DNA from: Lachnospiraceae bacterium
GTDB taxonomy: Bacteria > Bacillota > Clostridia > Lachnospirales > Lachnospiraceae
DNA: 5,491 nucleotides
NCBI GenBank assembly: GCA_021204285.1
Contig: JAJPZP010000025.1
Location: 1 to 5,491, forward strand
Direction of reading: 5' to 3'
The position numbers and the translations under genes are program-made. Shown here piece after piece: positions 1-5,491 of the stretch. Numbering within the stretch: position 1 is the stretch's first letter; each line of letters opens with the position of its first letter. The notes beneath the pieces are model-generated. The model did no database searches and was not told the DNA's origin. It saw only the letters and a list, made by a program, of their open reading frames with translations.

Positions 1-1
1 G

Positions 2-43
2 ACAGATATCATCATTTTGCAGGAGAGGGGAGATATACAGTGA
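2..43 (+). CDS. Possible 3' end of an upstream gene (partial)
   Basis: Frame 2 is open from the window edge and would encode a C-terminal tail TDIIILQERGDIQ followed by TGA at 41-43. This TGA would overlap the GTG start of the next gene in a GTGA arrangement, which is common for translationally coupled genes in one operon. Thirteen residues are too few to assign a family. The other two + frames are also open over these bases, so this could equally be intergenic DNA. The evidence is only the overlap geometry. Confidence 0.3.
   Translation, partial: TDIIILQERGDIQ
21..32 (+). promoter_or_regulatory. Purine-rich ribosome binding site for the GTG start at 40
   Basis: The purine tract AGGAGAGGGGAG contains GGAG at 29-32, seven bases before the GTG at 40. 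This supports GTG as the start in place of the first in-frame ATG at 88, which would remove a family-typical N-terminus. If an upstream gene ends at 43, this site lies inside its last codons. Confidence 0.6.
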
Positions 44-774
44 AGCGATCAGAGATTAATGCAATCATTGAGAAGACGATCCGGTTTATGGAAGAAGAGA
101 AAAATCTTCCCATGCCGGAATTCGCACACTGGGGACCGAAAGAGTGGCGGGAGGCCGGAGAGGACTGCCGTGAGATTGTGGACAATATGCTGGGGTGGGA
201 TATCTCAGATTTTGGAAGCAGGGACTTTTCGAAGATCGGTCTGACTATTTTTACATATCGGAATGGCAATTTCCATAATAAGGAGAAGTATCCGAAGCCT
301 TATGCTGAGAAGCTGCTTCTGGTGGATGACGGACAGATTCTGCCGTATCATTATCACTGGAGCAAGATGGAAGATATTATCAATAAGGGCGGCGGAGATC
401 TGGTCATCACGCTTTACAATTGTACGAAGGAAGATTATAATGACATGGACGGCGGACTTGCCGGAAAGCCGGGAACCTTTGATACGACGCCGGTGACGGT
501 CAGCATGGACGGACGCAGAGTGACGGTGCCGGCCGGCGGACAGGTTACTCTGAAACCCGGGCAGAGTGTTACCCTGTGCCCGGGACAGTATCACAGCTGG
601 CAGGGAGTTCCGGGGACGGGGCCGGTCATGCTGTTTGAGGTGTCATCTACGAATGACGATACCATAGACAATCGCTTCCACACAGCGGGCGACCGTATCC
701 CGCCGGTGGAGGAGGATGAGGAAGCAAAATATCTGATCTTCGCAGATTACAAGAACTATTACATGAAGAAGTAA
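40..774 (+). CDS. D-lyxose ketol-isomerase (cupin-type sugar isomerase)
   Basis: A protein of 244 residues resembling the D-lyxose isomerase family, which interconverts D-lyxose and D-xylulose (often also D-mannose and D-fructose) in the cytoplasm with a divalent metal such as Mn2+. The cupin metal site is visible: PYHYHWSKMED at 102-112 supplies His104, His106 and Glu111, with Lys109 nearby, and the second cupin motif GQYHSW at 182-187 supplies His185. The stretch FEVSSTNDDTIDNRF (199-213) is also typical. The N-terminus MKRSEINAII is family-like and supports the GTG start at 40. No signal peptide or membrane segment is present. It precedes a sugar ABC importer by 64 bases, consistent with one pentose-catabolic operon. 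It is slightly longer than the roughly 220-230 residues I recall as usual. Assignment to this family is fairly secure; the physiological substrate is inferred. Confidence 0.88.
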   Translation: MKRSEINAIIEKTIRFMEEEKNLPMPEFAHWGPKEWREAGEDCREIVDNMLGWDISDFGSRDFSKIGLTIFTYRNGNFHNKEKYPKPYAEKLLLVDDGQILPYHYHWSKMEDIINKGGGDLVITLYNCTKEDYNDMDGGLAGKPGTFDTTPVTVSMDGRRVTVPAGGQVTLKPGQSVTLCPGQYHSWQGVPGTGPVMLFEVSSTNDDTIDNRFHTAGDRIPPVEEDEEAKYLIFADYKNYYMKK

Positions 775-785
775 ACCATGGTTTA
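772..785 (+). promoter_or_regulatory. 14-bp perfect palindrome, candidate operator
   Basis: TAAACCATGGTTTA reads identically on both strands. Its first three bases are the TAA stop of the lyxose isomerase gene. The size and symmetry resemble binding sites of dimeric regulators such as the LacI family that often control sugar operons, but the centre is AT, not the CG usual for that family, and no regulator gene is in view. A function as operator is inference. Confidence 0.35.
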
Positions 786-806
786 ACCGCATAGGAGCGT
801 GTTAAA
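782..806 (+). repeat. Intercistronic bulged stem-loop upstream of the binding-protein gene
   Basis: TTTAACCGC (782-790) pairs with GCG (797-799) and GTTAAA (801-806), giving nine base pairs with one bulged T at 800 and a six-base loop ATAGGA. No T-run follows, so it does not look like an intrinsic terminator. It shares 782-785 with the palindrome at 772-785, so both structures cannot form in the same RNA. It lies 17 bases before the ribosome binding site of the lipoprotein gene and may act in mRNA processing or stability. Confidence 0.5.
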
Positions 807-823
807 TAAAACAAACATATTAT

Positions 824-830
824 AGGAGGT
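824..830 (+). promoter_or_regulatory. Strong ribosome binding site for the binding-protein gene
   Basis: AGGAGGT ends eight bases before the ATG at 839. It is the best match to the anti-Shine-Dalgarno sequence in the window, in keeping with the high expression that binding proteins usually need relative to their ATPase and permease. Confidence 0.85.
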
Positions 831-934
831 AAAGTGACATGAAAAAGTTAGTGGCAATGCTGCTCGTAGTCAGCATGGTCGGCGCAAGCCTGATCGGCTG
901 CGGTTCTTCTTCATCTACGACGACGGAGACGTCG

Positions 935-994
935 ACAGAGGCTGAGGAAGCGGAGGAGGAGACCGAGGCTGAGGAAAGCACAGAGGCTGAGGAA
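935..994 (+). repeat. Short coding repeats in the acidic lipoprotein tether
   Basis: The 12-mer GAGGCTGAGGAA occurs exactly three times, at 938-949, 965-976 and 983-994, each encoding Glu-Ala-Glu-Glu. Copy starts are 27 and 18 bases apart, all in frame. They form part of the flexible, negatively charged spacer between the lipidated Cys21 and the binding fold. Such repeats can change length by slippage without breaking the frame. Confidence 0.75.
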
Positions 995-1426
995 ACCGAG
1001 GAAGCGCCAGCAGAGACGGACGAGATGACGATGGACGAAGTCATCGCGGCAGTGCAGGCGTCTGATGTTCCCAGCGATCTGAAGCTTGGCTATGTCTGCA
1101 TGAACCTTGCAAATCCGTGGTTCGTACAGGTTGTGGAGGGCTTTGAGGATGCATGTGAGGAGATGGGTCTTGCGACTCCGCTGACGATCGACTCCCAGTA
1201 TGATGTTGACAAGCAGGTTTCCGATGTTGAGACGCTTGTGAACGACCAGTATGATGCAATCATGATTTCCCCGATCGACCAGAATGCTCTTGAGAGCGTT
1301 GTGACGACGGCGAATGAGGCCGGTATTGTGACCAGCTGCGCAGCGCAGAGCGTTGATATTGCAGACTTCCGTTATATCTGCGAGGAGTACAGCTATGGCC
1401 AGGCGATCGGTACGAACGCGGCGAAC

Positions 1427-1429
1427 TAG
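1427..1429 (+). other. In-frame premature TAG in the binding-protein gene
   Basis: The TAG is codon 197 of the frame that starts at 839 and continues open to 1963. Related proteins, as I recall them, often have AAxWINENLG here, so the ancestral codon may have been TGG (Trp), one G-to-A change away; CAG (Gln) is also one step away. This residue prediction is from memory of the family, not an alignment. Confidence 0.85.
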
Positions 1430-1993
1430 ATCAATGAGAATCTGGGAGACCAGGATGAGGTTCAGGTTTGCCTGATCACGCAGGATAACGTCGAGGATAC
1501 GATTGCCCGTGCGGACGGCATGCAGGATACCCTTGAGGAGATGTGCCCGAATGTCAACATTGTAGCGCGTCAGGCAGGCGATACCCCGGAGGGTGGACTT
1601 GAGATCGTTGAGAGCGTTCTGGCGGCTTATCCGGATCTGCAGGTTGTGGTTGCTTCCAACGACTCCGGCGGAATCGGCGGATATCAGGCGATGGTGAACG
1701 CGGGCTACACGGGGGATGACCCGGTTGCCGTTTTCGCCGGCGATGCTACGGACGAGGCTCTGAATGCGATGCTGGAGGACAACACCATCTACAGAGGCAC
1801 GGTTGACCTCTTCCCGTATGCCTGTGGTTATGAGTCTGCATATCAGCTTGTGTACTACATCCTGAACGGCAAGCCGGCTGAGACCAAGACGGTTATCTTT
1901 GATCCGGTGCTCGTTCCGCTGGCAGACCTGCTGGATGGCACCTATGAGTATGATCCGGAGTAATAAGCAGGGTCAAACTGAATGATAAAATGG

Positions 1994-2031
1994 GGGCAGA
2001 GGGCTGTTTCTTTGGAAATAGCCCTTTGCCT
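1994..2031 (+). repeat. Long intercistronic stem-loop between binding-protein and ATPase genes
   Basis: Bases 1994-2010 pair with 2015-2031 around a TTTG loop. The stem is 17 base pairs without bulges, of which three are G-U (1994/2031, 1999/2026, 2006/2019). The arms include GGCAGAGGGCT and AGCCCTTTGCC. The bases after it are GTAAAAAGAC, so the T-run of a classical intrinsic terminator is missing on this strand. Position just after the binding-protein stop suggests an RNA stabiliser or partial attenuator that keeps that transcript more abundant than the ATPase and permease message. It is the strongest secondary structure I found in the window. Confidence 0.75.
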
Positions 2032-2073
2032 GTAAAAAGACAGTATAAGAAGCCGTGAATGGAGGAATGAAGA

Positions 2074-3558
2074 ATGGAAGATATAATCCTGAAGGTTCAG
2101 GATATAACCAAGATCTATCCGGGAGTTCGGGCTCTGGATGGCGTCTCCTTTGAAGTCCGGCGCGGCGAGGTTCATGCGATCTGTGGAGAGAACGGTGCGG
2201 GAAAATCGACGTTGATCAAGGTTCTGACCGGAGCCATTGAACCCATGTCAGGAACGATTGAGTTTAAAGGAAAGACTTATGAAAAGCTGAATCCGAAGCT
2301 ATCCATGGAACTGGGAATCAGCGTGATTTATCAGGAGTTCAGCCTGATCCCTTACCTGACAGTCGCGGAAAATATTTTCTATGGCCGCGAGATCAGAAAA
2401 GGGGTTGTCCGGGATATCAAGGCAATGGAGGAAAAGGCGAGAGAGCTGTGCCAGGATATGGGCGTGGAGCTGGACGTACATAAGCGTGTCTGTGATCTGG
2501 GTGTTGCGTATCAGCAGATCGTGGAGATTCTGAAGGCGGTATCGAGAAATACAGAGTTTATCATCATGGATGAGCCGACAGCGCCTCTGACGCTGAAGGA
2601 GACGGAAGTATTCTTTAAAATCATTGACAGACTGAAAAAGGAAAATGTAACGATCATCTTTATTTCCCATCGCCTGGAGGAAGTGTTTGAACTCTGTGAC
2701 AGGGTCACGGTGTTCTGTGACGGGAAATATGTCCTGACGAAGGATGTCAAAGACATGGATCGGAAGTCGCTGATCGCCAGCATGGTTGGGCGTGAGCTCT
2801 CGGACGATTATCCGGTGCCGAATCGTGAGATTGGTGAGCCCGTGATGGAAGTGCGCGGTCTGACCAATAAGAACGTAAAGGATGTCAGTTTTGAGATAAA
2901 GCAGGGTGAGATCCTGGGATTTGGAGGACTTGTGGGCGCAGGACGTACAGAACTTGCCCGCGCGTTATACGGAGCGGATCCGATCCAGTCAGGAGAGATC
3001 GTTTTCAAGGATAAAAAGTATGTACCCAAAAATCCCCGTACAGGTCTGGATGCGGGGATCGGGCTGATCCCGGAAGACCGGAAAGCGCAGGGCGTCGTGC
3101 TCTCGCGGCCAATCCGGGAAAATATTGTCTACAGTATTCTGAAACGGATTACGAAGGTGTCCTTTATTGCCCGTAAGTAAGAGAAGGAGTATTCCTCCCG
3201 CTATATAGAAGATCTGAACATCAAGACGCCGAGTGCTGACCAGCTGGTGCAGAATCTGTCCGGCGGGAACCAGCAGAAGGTGGTTCTGGCGAAAGCCATG
3301 GCAACGGATTGCGATATTCTTATTTTTGACGAGCCTACCAGAGGTATCGACGTTGGCGCGAAGCAGGAGATTTACGCGCTGATGTGCAAGCTGGTTGAAG
3401 CCGGCAAGAGCGTTATTATGATCAGCTCAGAGATGCCGGAGCTTCTGGGTATGTCTGACCGGATCATTGTCATGAGCAATGGAAGAATAGCGGGTGTGCT
3501 GGATCGGAGCGAATACAGCCAGGCAAAGGTGCTTGAGATGGCATCCAGCCAATTATAG
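2074..3558 (+). pseudogene. RbsA-type sugar ABC importer ATPase (two NBDs), interrupted by in-frame TAA
   Basis: The frame is 494 codons with codon 369 (3178-3180) as TAA; the length is normal for the family. This cytoplasmic protein would drive sugar import by the permease. NBD1: Walker A GENGAGKST (38-46), signature-like LGVAYQQ (142-148), Walker B FIIMDEPTA (162-170), switch His199. NBD2: degenerate Walker A GLVGAGRTE (285-293, Arg for Lys, normal in this family), then, after the stop, signature LSGGNQQK (395-402) and Walker [11 protein letters not shown] (415-424). The stop separates the NBD2 P-loop region from its signature; in this family the NBD2 signature completes the active ATP site with NBD1 Walker A, so the 368-residue product should be inactive. 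GGAGGA at 2061-2066 sits seven bases before the ATG. No usable restart follows: AAGGAG at 3184-3189 has no ATG, GTG or TTG at proper distance. Sequence on both sides is well preserved, indicating a very recent lesion or a base error. Confidence 0.87.
3178..3180 (+). other. In-frame premature TAA in the ATPase gene
   Basis: The TAA is codon 369, in [21 protein letters not shown], within the linker helix region before the NBD2 signature. The surrounding residues are charged, so AAA (Lys), GAA (Glu) or CAA (Gln) are all single-base ancestors. The same frame continues open for 125 codons to the TAG at 3556-3558. Confidence 0.85.
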
Positions 3559-3578
3559 TCTGAAGGAGGACAAAGGAC

Positions 3579-4547
3579 ATGAAGAAGAATAATAAAGTAA
3601 TTATGGCGCTGCTGGATTACGGTATCATTGTGGCGTTCCTTGCGATGATCGTTGTCTTTTCCATCGCTTCGAAGAACTTCCTGACTACCAATACGATGTT
3701 CACCATTCTGAAGCAGGTGTCCATCACCGGTATCATCTCCATCGGTATGACGCTGGTACTGCTGACAGGCGGTATTGATCTGTCGGTTGGCTCGATTGCG
3801 GGTGTGACGGCTGTGACGGCGGCGATCTGTCTGAAAAATTATGAGCTGGCGATTCCGCTGACCTGTGTGATCGCGCTTGTTATGTCGGTGATTTACGGCG
3901 CAATCAGCGGTCTCTGTGTGACAAAGCTGAACATGCCGCCGTTTATCGCGACGCTGGGTGTGCAGACGTCTCTGAGAGGCCTTGCCTATATTGTGACAGG
4001 TGGTCTGCCGGTATACGGCTTCACCAAGGCGTTCAGCACCTTTGCGCAGGGATCGCTCTTCAGTGTGCCTTACCCTGTTATCCTGACAATCGTACTTTTC
4101 ATCATCTTTATCATACTGCTTTCGCGGACCACGATTGGACGTTATCTTTATGGTGTGGGTGGTAACGAGGAGGCGTCGCGTCTCTCCGGTATCAATGTTG
4201 TGGCAATAAAGATCATGGCATATGCTACAAGCGGATTCCTGGCCGGTGTGGCCGGATTGGTACTGCTGTCCAGAACCGCTTCCGGACAGCCTTCCGCGGG
4301 CGATGGCTACGAGATGGACGCAATCACGGCAGCTGTTATCGGTGGCGTCTCCCTGAGCGGTGGCCAGGGTGGACTGCCGATGGTGATTATTGGCGTGCTT
4401 CTGATGGGTACCCTGTCGACCGGTATGATCATGTGCGGTATTAATGACTATGTACAGCAGCTGGTAAAAGGCATCGTGCTGATCGCGGCGGTCGCGTACT
4501 CACAGTTCTCGCAGAAGATGCGCAATAAGATGGCGGCGGCGTCATAA
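3579..4547 (+). CDS. RbsC-type sugar ABC importer permease
   Basis: A hydrophobic protein of 322 residues of the ribose/xylose/arabinose permease family (BPD_transp_2), forming the membrane channel, probably as a homodimer. Hydrophobic segments begin at about residue 12 and recur to about 306 (for example 12-30, 48-63, 91-113, 165-182, 213-231, 250-260, 266-285, 297-307). Family motifs are GGIDLSVGSIAG (64-75), FIATLGVQTSLRGLAY (122-137), the cytoplasmic coupling loop GRYLYGVGGNEEASRLSGI (187-205), and GGVSLSGGQGG (255-265). The ATG is preceded by AAGGAGGA at 3563-3570, eight bases away, and the gene starts 20 bases after the ATPase stop, so the two are co-transcribed. Unlike its two partner genes upstream, it has no internal stop. 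Without them it cannot work as an importer unless it borrows another ATPase and binding protein. Substrate cannot be read from sequence. Confidence 0.93.
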   Translation: MKKNNKVIMALLDYGIIVAFLAMIVVFSIASKNFLTTNTMFTILKQVSITGIISIGMTLVLLTGGIDLSVGSIAGVTAVTAAICLKNYELAIPLTCVIALVMSVIYGAISGLCVTKLNMPPFIATLGVQTSLRGLAYIVTGGLPVYGFTKAFSTFAQGSLFSVPYPVILTIVLFIIFIILLSRTTIGRYLYGVGGNEEASRLSGINVVAIKIMAYATSGFLAGVAGLVLLSRTASGQPSAGDGYEMDAITAAVIGGVSLSGGQGGLPMVIIGVLLMGTLSTGMIMCGINDYVQQLVKGIVLIAAVAYSQFSQKMRNKMAAAS

Positions 4548-4582
4548 GAAATTGATTTTTGTGGCAGACAAATACTGAGAAA

Positions 4583-4620
4583 GGAAAGATCGTTGGCGGG
4601 TTTTTGCTGACGATCTTTCT
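4583..4620 (+). repeat. Stem-loop after the permease gene
   Basis: Bases 4583-4597 pair with 4606-4620 around the loop GGGTTTTT: GGAAAGATCGT on the left pairs with ACGATCTTTCT on the right, extended inward by two G-U and two G-C pairs. The 15-bp stem is bulge-free. It begins 35 bases after the permease stop and is followed by GGCGTATAGG, not a T-run. It may be a weak terminator or an RNA processing and stability element separating transporter and isomerase messages. On the other strand the flanking bases also lack a convincing T-run. Confidence 0.6.
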
Positions 4621-4668
4621 GGCGTATAGGTTCACGGCGCATGGTGTTTACGGCGTCAATCAGCATAT

Positions 4669-4673
4669 AAGGA
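4669..4673 (+). promoter_or_regulatory. Weak ribosome binding site for the fucose-isomerase-like gene
   Basis: AAGGA lies nine bases before the ATG at 4683. It is clearly poorer than the sites of the three transporter genes. It sits inside a small inverted repeat, TATAA (4666-4670) and TTATA (4675-4679), which overlaps the site but would be weak. An in-frame TAA at 4668-4670 rules out any start further upstream. Confidence 0.6.
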
Positions 4674-4682
4674 TTTATAAAG

Positions 4683-5491
4683 ATGAAGAAGAAAATGACA
4701 TTTGCGCTGTGTTTCTGCAACCGCGGCTTTATGCCGGGCGAGTTGATCTATGGCGCGAGAGAGGATATGATCAGGGCTGTGACCGATGCGGGTTACGACT
4801 ATATCGCGATGGACGCGGAGCTCACCCGTTACGGAGGCGTGGAGACAAGGGAGGAAGGTCTGCTCTACGCGAAGTGGCTGAAGGCGCATGAGGGCCAGTA
4901 TGACGGTGTGATTTTTTCAATGCCGATTTTTGCGGATGAGAATGGTGCGATCACAGCGCTGCAGGATGCGGGGGTACCGATCCTGATGCAGGCCTATCCG
5001 GATGAGATCGGAAAGATGGACTTCGCACACCGCCGTGACGCTTATTGCGGAAAGTTCTCTGTCACAGACGTGTTCACGCAGTACGGCGTGCCCTTCACGG
5101 TGCTCAAGCCCCATGTCGTGCATCCGCTCAGCCCGGCATTCGCGCAGAATCTGAAGGATTTTGCGGCGGTTTGCCGTGTGGTGAACGGGATGAAGCGTTT
5201 CAATATCGGCTGTATCGGAGCGAGAACGACAGCCTTCAAGACGGTGCGCTTTGACGAGATCACGATGCAGAAGTATGGCATCAATGTCGAGTCCTTCGAC
5301 CTGTCGGAGGTGTTCTTCAGGTTGCGGCAGAAGGCGGACGATGATGCCGTTGTGCTGAAAAAAATCGAGACGCTGAAGAATTATACCGATTTCTCAAAGG
5401 TGCCGGAAGCGAACATGCTGACGCTCGCGAGGCTGTCAGTTGTAATCGACGAATATATCGAAGAGTATCATCTGGATGCGCTCGCGTTGCG
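4683..5491 (+). CDS. L-fucose isomerase-like protein (5' part, runs off window end)
   Basis: The frame is open for 269 codons up to the window edge without a stop. The product starts MKKKMTFALCFCNRGFMPGE and resembles the L-fucose / L-arabinose isomerase-like superfamily (FucI-like), cytoplasmic metal-dependent enzymes interconverting aldoses and ketoses. Recognisable stretches are REDMIRAVTDAGYDYI (26-41), QAYPDEIGKMDFAHRRDA (103-120), VCRVVNGMKRFNIGCIGART (164-183) and MQKYGINVESFDLSEVF (193-209). The family is usually around 450-600 residues, so roughly the N-terminal half is present. The catalytic metal ligands of FucI lie in the C-terminal half and cannot be checked here. The start is fixed by the in-frame TAA at 4668 and the AAGGA site; ATG at 4695 is the only near alternative. 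Position downstream of the importer suggests action on the imported sugar; L-fucose, D-arabinose or a related sugar are possible. Some members of this family have no proven substrate. Confidence 0.85.
   Translation, partial: MKKKMTFALCFCNRGFMPGELIYGAREDMIRAVTDAGYDYIAMDAELTRYGGVETREEGLLYAKWLKAHEGQYDGVIFSMPIFADENGAITALQDAGVPILMQAYPDEIGKMDFAHRRDAYCGKFSVTDVFTQYGVPFTVLKPHVVHPLSPAFAQNLKDFAAVCRVVNGMKRFNIGCIGARTTAFKTVRFDEITMQKYGINVESFDLSEVFFRLRQKADDDAVVLKKIETLKNYTDFSKVPEANMLTLARLSVVIDEYIEEYHLDALAL

Larger units (their letters stand above)
839..1963 (+). pseudogene. Sugar ABC importer substrate-binding lipoprotein, interrupted by in-frame TAG
   Basis: The frame spans 374 codons if the internal TAG (codon 197, 1427-1429) is read as an amino acid. 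Residues 1-20 form a lipoprotein signal, with lipobox SLIGC and Cys21 as the lipidation site. Residues 22-63 are a Ser/Thr/Glu tether. From about 82 there is a ribose-type periplasmic-binding fold (Peripla_BP_4 class): NLANPWFVQVVEGFEDA at 89-105, SPIDQNALESVV at 144-155, and later SNDSGGIGGYQAM and FAGDATDEAL in the second lobe. It would capture a monosaccharide outside the membrane and deliver it to the permease at 3579. The frame ends with tandem TAA TAA at the expected place. The TAG falls in AAN-stop-INENLG, near the lobe boundary; the 177 codons after it are intact and family-like. The first restart, ATG at 1520, has no Shine-Dalgarno sequence and would lack the signal. The truncated 196-residue product should not bind sugar. 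Recent nonsense mutation or sequence error is likely. Confidence 0.85.
4548..4682 (+). other. Intergenic region of 135 bases between permease and isomerase genes
   Basis: Apart from the stem-loop at 4583-4620, I see no convincing gene or operator here. The open frames crossing it have no family resemblance and overlap the real isomerase gene in the wrong frame. Candidate promoter boxes (TTGATT at 4552, TATAAG at 4666) do not form a correctly spaced pair. The 3' end carries the weak ribosome binding site of the next gene. Confidence 0.5.

Noticed and set aside
205..594. Open frame of 129 codons on the - strand inside the lyxose isomerase gene
   Set aside because: It is fully antisense to a well-supported gene, has no recognisable motifs and no good start signal; it reflects codon bias of the true gene. 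The same applies to the other antisense frames (820-1044, 1041-1259, 2299-2670, 2511-2783, 2808-3029, 4441-4720, 4917-5284).
1520..1963. Separate gene starting at the ATG after the TAG
   Set aside because: It is in the same frame as the upstream part, encodes the second lobe of the same fold, has no ribosome binding site and would lack an export signal.
1994..2040. Intrinsic terminator after the binding-protein gene
   Set aside because: The stem is strong but the next bases are GTAAAAAGAC, with no T-run, and the ATPase gene of the same system follows, so full termination is not supported.
1427..3180. Genetic code change or programmed recoding at the two internal stops
   Set aside because: TAA and TAG both end other genes at normal family positions in this window, so neither is globally reassigned. 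The stops are not TGA, so selenocysteine is excluded. Near the TAG only a four-pair CTGG-GAGA-CCAG hairpin (1442-1453) is seen, too weak to claim a readthrough element.
3247..3558. Separate small ATPase gene starting at GTG 3247
   Set aside because: The GTG is an ordinary Val codon just before the LSGGNQQK signature. There is no ribosome binding site in front, and the product would be only the C-terminal part of NBD2.
4552..4671. Promoter for the fucose-isomerase-like gene
   Set aside because: TTGATT at 4552 and TATAAG at 4666 are far too far apart to pair, and no partner box at 16-18 bases was found for either.
4559..4891. Open + frame of 110 codons across the gap into the isomerase gene
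   Set aside because: It overlaps the FucI-like gene in another frame, has a low-complexity Arg/Gly-rich translation and crosses the stem-loop at 4583-4620.

Overview
The window is a stretch of a bacterial sugar-utilisation operon, with every gene on the + strand. Strong AGGAGG-type ribosome binding sites, a lipoprotein with a short signal and an acidic Ser/Thr/Glu tether, short gaps between genes and roughly balanced base composition all fit a Gram-positive Clostridia member, probably a gut Lachnospiraceae-like bacterium. That placement is inferred from style, not from a marker gene.

Layout: (1) 1-43, possible last codons of an upstream gene whose TGA would overlap the next GTG start. (2) 40-774, a cupin-type D-lyxose ketol-isomerase. 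(3) 775-838, a gap with a 14-bp perfect palindrome and a bulged hairpin. (4) 839-1963, a substrate-binding lipoprotein of a ribose-type ABC importer, broken by an in-frame TAG at 1427-1429. (5) 1964-2073, a gap with a long stem-loop. (6) 2074-3558, the double-domain (RbsA-type) ATPase, broken by an in-frame TAA at 3178-3180. (7) 3579-4547, an intact RbsC-type permease. (8) 4548-4682, a gap with another stem-loop. (9) 4683 to the window end, the N-terminal part of an L-fucose isomerase-like protein.

As designed, the genes would take up a monosaccharide (binding protein, ATPase, permease) and isomerise aldoses to ketoses in the cytoplasm, using two unrelated isomerases that flank the transporter. 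A rare pentose or 6-deoxyhexose such as D-lyxose, D-arabinose or L-fucose is a plausible substrate; the sequence does not settle which. No kinase, aldolase or regulator lies inside the window.

The main anomaly is that two of the three transporter genes each carry one in-frame stop while their reading frames stay otherwise intact and family-like on both sides. TAA and TAG also end other genes here at normal positions, so a simple change of genetic code does not explain it. Recent double inactivation, or base errors in the sequence, are the leading explanations. A second theme is that each of the three gaps longer than 60 bases holds a stem-loop without a downstream T-run, which suggests control of relative expression by RNA processing or attenuation. 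I see no mobile element, CRISPR array, tRNA or rRNA, and no convincing evidence of a wholly new system.
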